In this document: piece by piece, positions 31,640 to 42,796 of the stretch | Layout of the letters: the number at the start of each line of letters is the position of its first letter | Numbering within the stretch: position 1 is the first letter of the stretch | Source: Cepaea nemoralis | Lineage: Eukaryota > Mollusca > Gastropoda > Stylommatophora > Helicidae | NCBI GenBank assembly: GCA_014155875.1 | Contig: JACEFZ010005600.1 | Location: 895,001 to 959,000, forward strand | Length of the DNA: 64,000 nt | Reading direction: 5' to 3' | Notes under the pieces: model-generated | Told to the model about the DNA's origin: nothing | The model's input: the letters and a program-made list of their open reading frames with translations, nothing else | Databases searched by the model: none | Position numbers and translations under genes: made by a program

Positions 31640-32480
31640 TATTATAAGACACAAAGGACGGGCCGACGTTTCGATTCTAAGAATCTTTGTCAAGGACATG
31701 ACAACACAAATAGATTTAAAAAAACGGGAAAAAAACACACACAAAATAAAATAAACACATCTACTTGGTTCCCATGAGGGAGCAGAAATGGTAGTTCAAA
31801 CCGGTTTACAAAGGCTCACATTTCGCTACAAAGTTTATGTATAGTTAGGCTGCCAGGGTGCCAATGGATGTGTATTGCCAAAGATGTGTAAACAGTCCGA
31901 TATGAATATATGGAGGTATGCTAGACAGTTAGGTATGGATATATAGAGGGAGTACAGCATAGTTATAAACATTATAAACAGTTTGATATGAATATATAGA
32001 GATGTGTAAACAGTTATATATGAATATATAGAGGGAAGATAGCATAGTTATACAGTAGCGTCCACAACAGTATTGATTCCAGCTGGATGGAAGCATCCCA
32101 GAGAGTTTATTAATTAGCTTTCAATTTTAAGCCTAATGGAGCTGCTAGAGAAGCAAGGTTTCAATGCAGTGACATATACATCGTCGACTCAATTGTGCTT
32201 AGAAGAATTAAAATGGTTGGGGACAGGTTTGGCAGCGTCCTGATTAATATCCCTAAGGTGTTCCCTAAAACGGTCGGCAAGGCGTCTGCCAATTTGACCA
32301 ATATATTTCATGTCACATCGTTTGCAGACGATAACATATATAAGTGTCAGCGTCTCGCTTTACTCATACAGGCACTCAGCTCCTTCATACGCACTCAAAG
32401 AAAGTGTATGGTAAACTTCATCATTTATTTACAGGCGAACCTGATATCATCACACAATAAATACAGGCAGTAAGTTTCAT
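31640..32480 (-). mobile_element. Penelope-like element 3' part
   Basis: Minus strand from 32440: DEVYHTLSLSAYEGAECLYE, one stop, then a GIY-YIG domain, AT-rich partial repeats (31880-32050), and near 31700-31655 a hammerhead-like motif (aaag, stem attc/gaat, cgaaacgtc). The combination of GIY-YIG and hammerhead-type sequence is characteristic of Penelope-like retroelements. No RT domain is seen; the LINE-F copy 2 insertion lies just upstream at 32552. Confidence 0.7.
32115..32425 (-). pseudogene. Penelope GIY-YIG endonuclease, one stop
   Basis: Frame reads ETLTLIYVIVCKRCDMKYIG, QIGRRLADRFREHLRDI and PVPNHFNSSKHN, then stop, then VDDVYVTALKPCFSS. The YVI and YIG elements, the Arg and the REH segment fit the GIY-YIG fold; the final Glu region is beyond the stop. 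It differs in sequence from the GIY-YIG domain at 4848-5189, so the window has two Penelope lineages. Confidence 0.75.
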
Positions 32481-32557
32481 GCGAACATACATATATCGCC
32501 TTTCATAATCTATTAACACACGATCGTTTCACACTTCAATATTCACTCTACGGCACT

Positions 32558-34178
32558 GTGGTTTACGGCACTGTGGATCATAAGAGGCAGGACTGGTTTG
32601 CGGCAAACAGCCAGATACTGCAGCCCTTGATTGATAAAAAGAAGATAGCTCTCTTAAGAAACAAGGAAAGACCAACGCATAACACTCTGAGTGAGCTGAA
32701 GCAAGCAAGGAAGGATGTACAAAAGGCTGCCAGGCAGTGTGCGAATGACTATTGGATCAAGTTATGTGAGTCCATTCAAATCGCAAGTGATAAGGGAAAC
32801 ATCAGAAGCATGTATGAAGGGATAAATAAAGCCTGTGGTCCAATGATCAAAAGAAGTGCACCGCTGAAAACCTTGACTGGAGAAATCATCACTGATAAGA
32901 AACAGCAGATGGATAGATGGGTCGAGCACTATTTAGAGCTTTACTCAAGTGAGACCAAGCTAGCGGATGATGCCCTCAACGCCATAGAGGCCCTTGCCAA
33001 CTCTTGACCACCTGGACACACTTCCCACTATAACAGAAGTTAAGTGTGCTATAAATGAGCTTGCATCTGGCAAGGCTCCAGGTAAGGATGGGATTCCAAT
33101 AGAGGTGATCAGGAGTGGGCAAGACACACTCGCTCTACAGATCCACCAGCTAATAGAGCTATGCTGGCGAGAAGGACAAGTCCCACAGGATTTCAAAGAT
33201 TCAAACATCATAACGCTGTACAAGATCAAGGGAGATCGGAGCGACTGTAACAACTATAGGGGTATCTCACTTCTGTGTATTGTTGGGAAAGTATTTGCCA
33301 GAATTGTCCTGCACAGACTTCAAGTCCTGGGAGATCAAGTCTACCCCGAATCACAGTGTGGCTTCCGTCAGAACCGGTCTACCATTGATATGATATTCTC
33401 ATTGCGACAGATGCAAGAAAAATGCCGGGAACAAAATCAGCCACTGTTTATTGCCTTCATCGACCTCACAAAGGCATTCGATTTGGTCAGTCGTGAGGGT
33501 CTGTTCAAAGCACTAAAGAAGATTGGCTGCCCACCAACTCTTCTGTCCATTGTGGAATCGTTCCACACAGGCATGAAGGGTATAATCAAGTTTGATGGTG
33601 CAACTTCTGAAGAGTTTGAAATCAAGAGTGGAGTTAAGCAAGGCTGTGTGCTAGCACCCACCCTCTTTGGGATATACTTTTCACTTCTACTGAAATATGC
33701 CTTTCGTGGTCAGGATGATGGTATATACATTCATTCACGCTCAGACGGTGGCCTCTATAATGCTCAGAGATTGAAGGCCAAGACCAAAATTAGCAGGGTA
33801 CTAATCAGAGAGTTGCTTTTTGCGGATGATGCTGCGATTATGACCCACTCTGAGGAAGAATTACAACATCTACTATCTGCATTCTCCAATGCTTGTTCTG
33901 AATTTGGTTTAACAATTAACAAAAAGAAGACACAGATTATGTCACAAGGTGCACATGGTGTACCATCAATCTTTATTGACGACGCCGAACTGGAGATAGT
34001 AGACCATTTTACATATCTAGGATCAGAGGTAAATAGCAAATTATCCCTCGATCAGGAAATCAACATCAGGATTGGCAAGGCAGCAACAATAATGAACATG
34101 TTAGCAAAAAGAGTCTGGGAGAACAGGAAGCTTACTGCCAAAACAAAAGTCCTCAGTCTACCAAGCCTGTGTCCTTAG
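32558..34178 (+). pseudogene. LINE-F copy 2 linker and reverse transcriptase
   Basis: RT motifs: SGKAPGKDGIPIEVI near 33070, NNYRGISLLCIVGKVFARIV near 33250, QCGFRQNRSTIDMIFSLRQM near 33355, catalytic Asp in AFIDLTKAFDLV near 33455, SGVKQGCVLAPTLFGIYF near 33628, FADDAAI near 33820 and FTYLGSEV near 34010. A one-base change near 32998 separates linker and RT, and another near 34155 ends the frame early. It is otherwise intact and very close to copies 1 and 3. Confidence 0.85.
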
Positions 34179-34754
34179 TACTCTTCTTTATGGCAGTGAA
34201 ACCTGGACAACTTACTCACGCCAAGAGAAACGTTTAAACAGCTTTCATATGCGGTGTCTGCGAAGAATACTTGGTATTAAGTGGCAAGACAAAATCACAA
34301 ATACTGAAGTATTGGAAAGATCAGGTTGTGTGACGGTGTATTCCATGCTCAGTCTTCGTAGACTTAGATGGATAGGACACGTTAGGAGGATGGATGATGG
34401 TAGAATACCAAAGGACATCTTTTTTGGTGAATTACAAACGGGTAGGAGATCTCAGGGTCGGCCTCTACTACGATACAAAGATGTGTGTAAGCGGGACATG
34501 ATTGATACAGGCATTGATAATGCACATTGGGAGCACGTCGCCGCTGAACGTGTTGCATGGAGGGCAACTATCAGAAACGGAATAAAGACAAAGGAGAAAA
34601 TGATTGCAGATAAAGCACACACAGAGCTGTGAGAGACGTAAGATGGTGCAAAATGGTGGAAATGACCATGTTTTCACATGCACCTACTGTGGGCAAACAT
34701 TTGCAGCAAGAATTGGCCTTACCAGCCACACTCGCCACCGCCATGGATCGTAGT
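34179..34754 (+). pseudogene. LINE-F copy 2 C-terminal domain and zinc finger
   Basis: Holds LRRILGIKWQDKITNTEVLE near 34258, LRRLRWIGHVRRMDDGRIPK near 34350, RRSQGRPLLRYKDVCKRDMI near 34444, and after a shift at 34630 a C2H2 finger (FTCTYCGQTFAARIGLTSHT) before the stop near 34752. In copy 1 the finger is in frame, so the break is specific to this copy. Confidence 0.8.
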
Positions 34755-34833
34755 TATTAAGCCTTTTTAAAGCACAATGTACCAAACTATCGTCTAGTCA
34801 AGACGGAAAGGTGCCAATGCAATTCACTCTACT

Positions 34834-35490
34834 CAAAACTAATACTCTCGCAAAACATTAAGCACTCGCTCAAAAGAAAACAGGTCCTCATTGAAACTGT
34901 CCCAAGTCCGGTCTGACGATTCTCAACTCAACCGCTGGGCTGGTCATACCAGGCCCCGTGCCGTTGTGTGACCCTCGTGTTGTCTCAACATTCTCGTTGT
35001 ACTTCAAACTGTCCGTGCTAGTATAGGTCACTGACATCTAGTCCGTTCAGGGCAGTGTCCCGTGACCGGTAGTCCTCCTGTATAACCCGGTCTGGTCCTA
35101 TCGTTACTCTGTCTAATACCCGATAGTGTCCCTTACTATATCTTGTCTCCACTTCATCTGTCCTGTCTTAAGACCCTCTGATGTCCTGACCCATGTCCTG
35201 TCTATACTCTACTAACTATACTCTAGATGTCCTTATCTATATCTTCTATGTCGTTATCTTAATTGTCCTAACTCTGTTCTGTCCCTTGTCCTCTATAAAC
35301 TGGTCCTGCAGCTACCACTCAATACTCTGACAATAAGATTGCCGGATATGCAAGTGAAGGAATCTTTCAAGGTGAATGTGTCTAGGTGGAATGTAATCGC
35401 CGGTGTCTGACAAACGTGTGGGCATGTCAGAAAATTCTTACGGTGTCATTTAAATGTACCCACAGATGAAGTATCTCTGGGGAGGCGACT
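34834..35490. other. Pyrimidine-rich unassigned sequence
   Basis: Rich in gtcct and ctgtc words (34960-35300), perhaps an old degenerate repeat. No gene seen. Confidence 0.5.
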
Positions 35491-35509
35491 ATGAACAAAG
35501 CGGTCTCTG

Positions 35510-35709
35510 AGGCTCTTGTTTCGGTGGAATATTAGGTACATAGGTATAGCATACCTGTGCGGGCTGTTAGTGTGTCGAGATTCCTGTCTGTTCCTTTTTT
35601 CACACGGGGCAGAGCGGATTTATGTGATATTCACTGGCATAGGAACGGAGCATAATGAGGCGACCCTTAGCTGTGAAGTTAGAACCACGACTAACTAACT
35701 AACTGACTG

Positions 35710-35770
<61 letters not shown>

Positions 35771-35995
35771 TTAACTAACTACTAACTAACTAACTACCTA
35801 ACTAACAAACTACTAACTAAGTAACTAACTAATTAACTAACTAACTAGCTACCTACCTAACTAGCTCACAAAACAAACAAACAAACTAACTAACTGACTA
35901 ACTAACTAACTAATTAACTACCTAACTAGCTAACTAACTAACCCACTAACTAACTAACTACCTAACTAACAAAATAACTAACTAAATAACTAACT
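35510..35995 (+). mobile_element. Repeat G with a 300-bp AACT tail
   Basis: 35540-35690 matches repeat G (gcatacctgtgcgggctgtt, cactggcataggaacggagc, tgaagttagaacc). It is followed to 35995 by degenerate CTAA units, the longest retroelement-type tail in the window. Confidence 0.75.
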
Positions 35996-36009
35996 ACCAT
36001 AGAACAAAC

Positions 36010-36243
36010 TGGGAGGCGCAGTAATCCAGTAGTGGTTAGACCCTCGCCTGCCGGCTCGGTTTACTTGGGTTTGACCCTCGTCGGGGCGTAATCGAGTTGT
36101 TATTTTTTATTTTAATGACCCGGGTGCCCAGGTTGACAAGTCTAAAATGAGTACCATGACATATCGCGAGAAGTAAAGGCCAGTGGGGTGATATAGACTA
36201 CAACACCCTGGAGTGCCGATTGGTCTATACAAATATGAGTCTC
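36010..36243 (+). mobile_element. SINE-H copy, near full length
   Basis: Head gtagtggttagaccctcgcc with box B-like gggtttgaccctcg near 36069, and a 3' domain ending cgattggtctatacaaatat. The same 3' domain is at 7370-7390 and 58521-58545. Confidence 0.65.
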
Positions 36244-36253
36244 CTATCCTTTG

Positions 36254-36505
36254 CGTGCCGGCTTCCTGGCCTAGAGGTTAGCAACTTTTCTCCGTAATCT
36301 CGTATACTCTCGTAAGTAACGTGACGACGGTGAGAATCAGCAGTGGTTCGAATCGCGTCGGTACCTTACGGGGCATGTGAGCCGGCCGCTCAGAAAGCAA
36401 TGGCAAACTACTGAGCGTAATTTTGCCAAGAAATCAACAATCAGCTGAAAGATGCTGATGTTGACAGCAATGTCCTGTAAAGGATATGCAAAACATTTTT
36501 TTTAT
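36254..36505 (+). mobile_element. SINE-A copy, near full length
   Basis: Box A-like tggcctagaggtt near 36268, box B ggttcgaatcgcg near 36344, core aagcaatggcaaactactga near 36396, ttgccaagaaatcaacaatc, and a 3' end cctgtaaaggatatgcaaaa with a T run. Very close to the 17967 copy. Confidence 0.85.
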
Positions 36506-36621
36506 CCTATGCGTAAAGCGCCTTAACTGATTCAGTGCTAAACAAAGAGTATATTTGAATGAAACATGGTGCAGAATCAAACGGACAAGTATTATAATGT
36601 TAATTTCTTTTCACTGAGAAA

Positions 36622-36840
36622 TGAAGGAACGAACGAACAAACTAACGAACGTTGTTTTCGAAGGTTCACAACTTAGGCATGCAAGTCTGTCTTACATTCG
36701 GCCCTTCCAAACACTAATCTTTCGTACATCAATTATCTATTGTGCATGTTACACTCACATAAACAACATTGCCAAATGAATGTTGTGAACATTAAAAAAA
36801 AATGCTTATCACCATGCTATGAGACAAGCAGGCCGGTACA
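36622..36840 (-). repeat. Dispersed repeat N, copy 2
   Basis: gtctgtcttacattcggccc, aacattgccaaatgaatgtt and catgctatgagacaag match 18920-19045. GAAC units precede it, as in copy 1. Confidence 0.6.
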
Positions 36841-37016
36841 CATATACACACATAGACACGCTAACACGTATAAACACATGCATACATACTTACCTCATTT
36901 TCACAAACTCTTACAGTTATGCACCCACTCAATAACACATAAATACAACCTCCCTCGCATACGCATATACTCAGTCACAATCATAAACACACTAAGAAAC
37001 ATTTACGTATATATAC

Positions 37017-37132
<116 letters not shown>

Positions 37133-37311
37133 TTCCACCAATCATACATAAAGCAAAGCACACACATGCACAAGTACTACTAGTACAAGTTATGATTAAT
37201 GCGACATCTGCTACCAATTTAACATTACATTACACACTTAGTAAACTTCAGTAAATAAACATCGACTGCGTAGTTACATGACGGTCGAATTAACTTCGAC
37301 ACATATACATT

Positions 37312-37404
37312 AGCCGCTCTCCGTGGCTAAGAAGTTACGGACGCGATTCGTAATCCCGTATATCCGCGTTCTAAACACAGCTGCGCGCGATTTGGCAGCA
37401 AACC
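37312..37404 (+). mobile_element. SINE-A 5' half, left rim of the nested block
   Basis: Head with box A-like tggctaagaagt and box B-like gttctaaacac, ending in the 11-bp phrase GGCAGCAAACC (37394-37404), which is repeated at 53175-53185 where the SINE resumes. Confidence 0.85.
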
Positions 37405-37413
37405 ATCCATCCA

Positions 37414-37900
37414 TCATGTGCCATGCAGGTAAGCGTGGGCGGTCATGTTCTGCCATCTCACTCGATCACCAGAGTCGTGGATCAGCTCCGTGTTTCTGTC
37501 TCGACCATGCCACAAGGCCAAGCCATCCAGGTACTTGCTTCTAGGTCTTCCCCTTGATCTGTTCCCCTCGAACTTGCCAGTTGTCACCAAGTTCTCCAGT
37601 CCATCTCTTCTCATGACAAGTCCAAAAAATGTTGACTGTCTATGTCTAATGTCTCTAATCAGTTTACGATCTTCATTTGTTTCTTGAAGGACTTGTTCAT
37701 TGGTCTTTCTGGCTGTCCATGGTATTCTTAGCATTTTCCCCAGAAACCACATTTCTACAGCCATCAGATGTTTTTCAGCCTGACTGCTCATTGTCCAAGC
37801 TTCACATCCATATAAAAGTACAAGTTCTATGTACCATCTCAACACTCTTTTTCTCATTTCAATTGACATCTTTTTATTGGTCAGTATGTTTTTCATCTTG
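37414..37900 (-). pseudogene. LINE-D thumb and C-terminal domain
   Basis: 160-codon open frame: RKRVLRWYIELVLLYGCEAW, GKMLRIPWTARKTNEQVLQE, LIRDIRHRQSTFFGLVMRRD, GRPRSKYLDGLALWHGRDRN and a C-terminus NMTAHAYLHGT then stop. It is cut from the RT core by the LINE-E insertion. This is the best-preserved copy of the domain in the window. Confidence 0.85.
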
Positions 37901-37913
37901 CTAAAGGCTACTT

Positions 37914-38831
37914 AGGAAGCAGGGTTGTGTCTTATCACCGATGCTCTTTGGAATAGCTATCGATTGGGTCATGCGCAAATGCACAAACAACACAAATATG
38001 GGTATCCATTGGGTCGACAAAATTCTAGAAGACCTGGACTTTGCCGACGATATAATGCTTTTGAGTTCAACACACCCGGATGCCCAAAAGAAAATAAACC
38101 ACCTCCAAAATGTTTCAGGGCAAACTGGTCTCCAAATTAACACCACAAAAACAAAGACTATTGATCTTACCAACAGTTTAGATGACACCAAATTGAACAG
38201 CTACGTTATTGAAAAAGCCAACAGCTTCACATACCTAGGAAGCAAAATGACATCTACAGGGGACTCAACACCAGAAATATCATCTAGAATCGCACTGGCA
38301 TCTGGTGCCTTCAATAAACTGTCAAACATCTGGAAGTCAAAGACACTCAGCAAACGCACAAAACTTAAAATCTTCAACTCTTGTGTGATTCCAGTGTTAA
38401 CGTATGGATGTGAAAGTTGGAAATCAACGGTAGCTTTAGATAAAAAATTAGATAATTTTGAGAACAAATGTCTTATAAAACTTCTAAACATCCACTGGAC
38501 AGACTTCAGAACCAATACGCAAATAAGACAAGAGACTAAGCAAGATACAGTATCCAATTTCATAAGAAGACGCCGTTGGAACTACATCGGCCATGTACTC
38601 AGAATGGACAAGACAAGACTCCCCTACCAAGCCCTCATATGGTCACCAGTAGGGAAAAGAAAACGGGGAAGACCAAGAGAGACCCTGCGTAGAACCATCA
38701 TTAGAGAAGGCTCATTCAATGGCCAAGTAAATATCCAAGATCTACAACAGGTAGCAGCGAACCGCCAAGCATGGAGAGTCAGGACTTCTGCCCTATGCGC
38801 CGCCTTAGGCTCAAGAGGAAAGACTAACTAA
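37914..38831 (+). mobile_element. LINE-E: 918-bp 5'-truncated insertion in LINE-D
   Basis: Flanked by a 13-bp duplication CTAAAGGCTACTT (37901-37913 and 38832-38844). It starts within the RT palm, contains one uninterrupted frame to its stop and ends in ACTA units. Removing it rejoins LINE-D. Confidence 0.9.
37917..38831 (+). CDS. LINE-E RT C-terminal half, open frame (truncated gene)
   Basis: Open from the insertion edge; the first ATG is at 37941 (296 codons). Begins KQGCVLSPMLFGIAIDW, then DLDFADDIMLLSS with both catalytic Asp, LQINTTKTKTIDL, SFTYLGSKM, the thumb PVLTYGCESWKS, RRWNYIGHVLRMD, a GKRKRGRPRETLRRTI block and VAANRQAWR. No stop or frameshift, so the insertion is fairly young, but without the first RT half, endonuclease and promoter it cannot be functional. 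Confidence 0.85.
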   Translation, partial: KQGCVLSPMLFGIAIDWVMRKCTNNTNMGIHWVDKILEDLDFADDIMLLSSTHPDAQKKINHLQNVSGQTGLQINTTKTKTIDLTNSLDDTKLNSYVIEKANSFTYLGSKMTSTGDSTPEISSRIALASGAFNKLSNIWKSKTLSKRTKLKIFNSCVIPVLTYGCESWKSTVALDKKLDNFENKCLIKLLNIHWTDFRTNTQIRQETKQDTVSNFIRRRRWNYIGHVLRMDKTRLPYQALIWSPVGKRKRGRPRETLRRTIIREGSFNGQVNIQDLQQVAANRQAWRVRTSALCAALGSRGKTN

Positions 38832-38844
38832 CTAAAGGCTACTT

Positions 38845-39744
38845 TTGCCATGGCGATTCTTGTTCTAATCTCTTCAAGGCATCTTCCATCAGATGTTATT
38901 ACTGTTCCGAGATAATTGTACCTATTCACTTGTTGAAGAATATTCCCATTTACTTGTATATTACATTGTGGTATTTCGTTCTTCCTAGTGACGACCATAA
39001 TCTGTGACTTTTTACAATTTAATTCTAACCCTAGTTGTTCACTGTGTGTAACAACCGCATCTACTAAATTTTGCAGTCCTGTTCATTGTCTGCAATTAAG
39101 ACTGTATCATCTGCATATCTAATGTTATTGATGCATCGTCCCCCAATGTTGATTCCTTCCATATCTTCAATATTTCTGAAAATACTTTCACTGTACAGGG
39201 AAAACAGATCTGGAGACATTACACATCCCTGTCTCACGCCTCTCTTAATAGGCTGATATTGGCTTACTTCATTATCAACTCTTATGGCAGCTTGTTGTTT
39301 CCAATATATGTTTTTTACAATTCTAAGGTCTTTTCCATCAATTTGTAGATCTTCAAGCATCCTTATCATGTTGACATGTCTCACTTTATCAAAAGCCTTT
39401 GTGTAGTCAATAAAGCAAAGGTGTAGATCTTTGTTTACTTCTATAGAACGTTCGATTACGGTTCTCAGTATATACACAGCATTTACTGTACCCTTGCCTT
39501 CTACAAACCCACATTGTTCTTCTCCTATTTCAGGTTGTATTTTCCTCCTAACTCTTTGCATGATAATTCTTAGCAAAATCGTCGTGATGTGACTCATTAT
39601 ACTAATTGTTCGATGTTGATCACATTCCAAGGCTCCTGATTTCTTTAGGATTGCAATAAATACAGAATTACACAACTCCTGAGGTATATTTCCAGTATCG
39701 TATATTGTATTAGGCAGACTGGTAACTTTATCTATTCCATATTC
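38845..39744 (-). pseudogene. LINE-D reverse transcriptase core
   Basis: Minus-strand frame 39744-39064: NIPQELCNSVFIAILKK, DQHRTISIMSHITTILLRII, QCGFVEGKGTVNAVYILRTV, the catalytic Asp in CFIDYTKAFDKVRH, RGVRQGCVMSPDLFSLYSES and NIRYADDTVLIAD. A frameshift near 39064 leads to LGLELNCKKSQIMVVTRK and YNYLGTVITSDG in the next frame, to about 38860. Catalytic residues are kept; frame and insertions are not. Confidence 0.85.
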
Positions 39745-39920
39745 TTCTAAAGCAGGGGTGGGCAAACTACGGCCCGCGGGCCGCATGCAGCCCGCCAAGT
39801 GATTGTATGCGGCCTTATTCGAGGGCATTTAGAAAAAAAAAATTTAAATTCGTTTTTAAGTTATTTTAAGTTATTTAAGCTGAATTATACAGAATTTTAT
39901 ATACCGTTGTGATGAGTGTC

Positions 39921-41204
39921 TATGAGCAGCTAGACTCTGCGATCAAGGCAGTTCCAAAATCCGACTACATTTATATGCTCGGTGATTTCAATGCTCGTGT
40001 GGGCAAGGACTTGAGTTCATGGCCTGTGTGCCTTGGAAAATACAACATCGGTCGCATGAATGATAATGGGCAAAAGCTGCTGGAGCATTGCACTAGAAAT
40101 GACCTATGTATTACAAACTCCTTTTTTAAAACAAAAGAGATGCATAAGGTCACATGGAAACATCCAAGATCCGGCCATTGGCATCAGCTGGACTTCATTA
40201 TCACACGGAGACAACATCTGAACCATACATCATTAACTCGAAGTTACCACAGTGCTGACCGTGATACAGATCATTCTTTGGTTGTTGCAAGGGTTAGACT
40301 GAGACCAAAGAGAATCTACACAGCTAAACACAAGTCTAGCCCCAGGATTAATATTATTAACACTCACGATCCTGGAAAGTGCTTTGAATTTCAACAGCAA
40401 CTTGAGGACGCTTTCAATGATACATCAGAAAATTGTATAGTAAATGATAAATGGAGTAAACTTAAGGAAACTATTTATAAAACAGCGGTAGGGGTTTACG
40501 GCACTGTGGATCATAAGAGGCAGGACTGGTTTGCGGCAAACAGCCAGATACTGCAGCCCTTGATTGATAAAAAGAAGATAGCTCTCTTAAGAAACAAGGA
40601 AAGACCAACGCGTAACACTCTGAGTGAGCTGAAGCAAGCGAGGAAGGATATACAAAAGGCTGCCAGGCAGTGTGCGAATGACTATTGGATCAAGTTATGT
40701 GAGTCCATTCAAATCGCAAGTGATAAGGGTAACATCAGAAGCATGTCTGAAGGGATAAAGAAAGCCTGTGGTCCAATGATCAAAAGAAGCGCACCGCTGA
40801 AAACATTGACTGGAGAAATCATCACTGATAAGAAACAGCAGATGGATAGATGGGTCGAGCACTTTTTAGAGCTTTACTCAAGTGAGACCAAGCTAGCGAA
40901 TGATGCCCTCAACGCCATAGAGGCCCTGCCAACTCTTGACCACCTGGACACACTTCCCACTATAACAGAAGTTAAGTGTGCTATAAATGAGCTTGCATCT
41001 GGCAAGGCTCCAGGTAAGGATGGGATTCCAATAGAGGTGATCAGGAGTGGGCAAGACACCCTCGCTCTACAGATCCACCAGCTAATAGAGCTATGCTGGC
41101 GAGAAGGACAAGTCCCACAGGATTTCAAAGATTCAAACATCATAACGCTGTACAAGAACAAGGGAGATCGGAGCGACTGCAACAACTATAGGGGTATCTC
41201 ACCT
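39921..41204 (+). pseudogene. LINE-F copy 1 endonuclease part, linker and RT start
   Basis: Open frame (39909-41273; the first four codons are hAT sequence). AP-endonuclease motifs: YMLGDFNARVGKD near 39975, HQLDFIITRR near 40185 and the DTDHSLVVARVRL motif near 40264. Then a basic linker and RT motifs SGKAPGKDGIPIEV near 40997 and NNYRGIS near 41185. The frame runs into altered sequence at the 60-bp deletion. With copy 3 it defines the family endonuclease. Confidence 0.85.
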
Positions 41205-42278
41205 TCCTGGGAGATCAAGTCTACCCCGAATCACAGTGCGGCTTCCGTCAGAACCGGTCTACCATTGATATGATATTCTCATTGCGACAGATGCAAGAAA
41301 AATGCCGGGAACAAAATCAGCCACTGTTTATTGCCTTCATCGACCTCACAAAGGCATTCGATTTGGTCAGTCGTGAGGGTCTGTTCAAAGCACTAAAGAA
41401 GATTGGCTGTCCACCAACTCTTCTGTCCATTGTGGAATCGTTCCACACAGGCATGAAGGGTATAATCAAGTTTGATGGCTCAACTTTAGAAGAGTTTAAA
41501 ATCAAGAGTGGAGTTAAGCAAGGTTGTGTACTAGCCCCCCACCCTCTTTGGGATATACTTTTCACTTCTACTGAAATATGTCTTTCGTGATCAGGATGAC
41601 GGTATATACATTCACTCACGCTCAGATGGTGGCCTCTATAATGCTCAGAGATTGAAGGCCAAGACCAAAATTAGCAGGGTACTAATCAGAGAGTTGCTTT
41701 TTGCGGATGATGCTGCGATTACGACCCACTCTGAAGAAGAATTACAACATCTACTATCTGCATTCTCCAATGCTTGTTCTGAATTTGGTTTAACAATTAA
41801 CAAAAAGAAGACACAGATTATGTCACAAGGTGCACATGGTATACCATCAATCTTTATTGACGACGCCGAACTGGAGATAGTAGACCATTTTACATATCTT
41901 GGATCAGAGGTAAATAGCAAATTATCCCTCGATCAGGAAATCAACATCAGGATTGGCAAGGCAGCAACAACAATAAACATGTTAGCAAAAAGAGTCTGGG
42001 AGAACAGGAAGCTTACTGCCAAAACAAAAGTCCTCGTCTACCAAGCCTGTGTCCTTAGTACTCTTCTTTATGGCAGTGAAACCTGGACAACTTACTCACG
42101 CCAAGAGAAACGTTTAAACAGCTTTCATATGCGGTGTCTGCGAAGAATACTTGGTATTAAGTGGCAAGACAAAATCACAAATACTGAAGTATTGGAAAGA
42201 TCAGGTTGTGTGTCGGTGTATTCCATGCTCAGTCTTCGTAGACTTAGATGGATAGGACACGTTAGGAGGATGGATGAT
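41205..42278 (+). pseudogene. LINE-F copy 1 RT palm, thumb and C-terminal start
   Basis: Frames 41270-41590 and 41652-42278. Contains IFSLRQMQEKC, the Asp of AFIDLTKAFDLV, SGVKQGCVLAP (frameshift just after, in a C run near 41545), FADDAAITTHS near 41702, FTYLGSEV near 41890, LYGSETWTTYS near 42068 and RRLRWIGHVRRMDD, where the LTR element interrupts. Confidence 0.85.
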
Positions 42279-42777
42279 TGTCATGGTCTTACTCTAATCT
42301 AAATAATGGTTCGGGTTCATACAGGCAACAATACACTGTTCGCTAGGATATAGAACATTTATTGTATAAAGTGTACAGTTGGCGCAGTGGGTAAACAGAC
42401 CCGCGCTCTCTTATATTACATATCACAGATAGTTCAACATCAAACATATAGTTGTCATACAACAATCTAGCACACTATCTAGCCTAAGTATATCTATGAA
42501 TATCTATGAGTCCCTCTCAGGCAGGCCTTGTTGTCTCTCTCCAGTCCGTTTGTCCTCTGCCCGTCTCCGCGTGTCCTAACTCGACACGGGCGGTAACTCT
42601 GTCCGAGTTCCTCGTGGACCCCGCATTAGGCGGGCCACATCAGTGTCCACGGAATCATGGACTTGGTGACCATCTCTTTCGAGAAGGTTCTAGATTGCTC
42701 GGGTCCTGCGCGACTCAATGGTTTCCCTTGGGCTGGAGTTGCAGCCCTCTATTATATGTGAACGTGAGGCGGTGACA
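42279..42777 (-). repeat. 3' LTR, 499 bp
   Basis: Starts tgtcatggtc and ends ggcggtgaca. Matches the right LTR except for one base seen by eye. Open frames inside are not genes. Confidence 0.95.
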
Positions 42778-42796
42778 GGATCCCTCCTCCCCCCTG
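42778..42796 (-). promoter_or_regulatory. Polypurine tract of the LTR element
   Basis: On the minus strand, AGGGGGGAGGAGGGATCC directly precedes the 3' LTR. This is the expected position of the plus-strand primer for reverse transcription. Confidence 0.75.

Larger units (their letters stand above)
32552..34822 (+). mobile_element. LINE-F copy 2, 5'-truncated
   Basis: Flanked by the 11-bp duplication ATTCACTCTAC (32541-32551 and 34823-34833). The 5' end carries a small local duplication (ggcactgtgg twice). Frame 32558-33007 covers the linker, 32994-34178 the RT, and 34249-34632 the C-terminal domain; shifts near 32998 and 34155 break them. The C2H2 finger follows at about 34668-34752 after a further shift, then the 3' hairpin region and the end near ggtgccaat. 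Confidence 0.9.
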
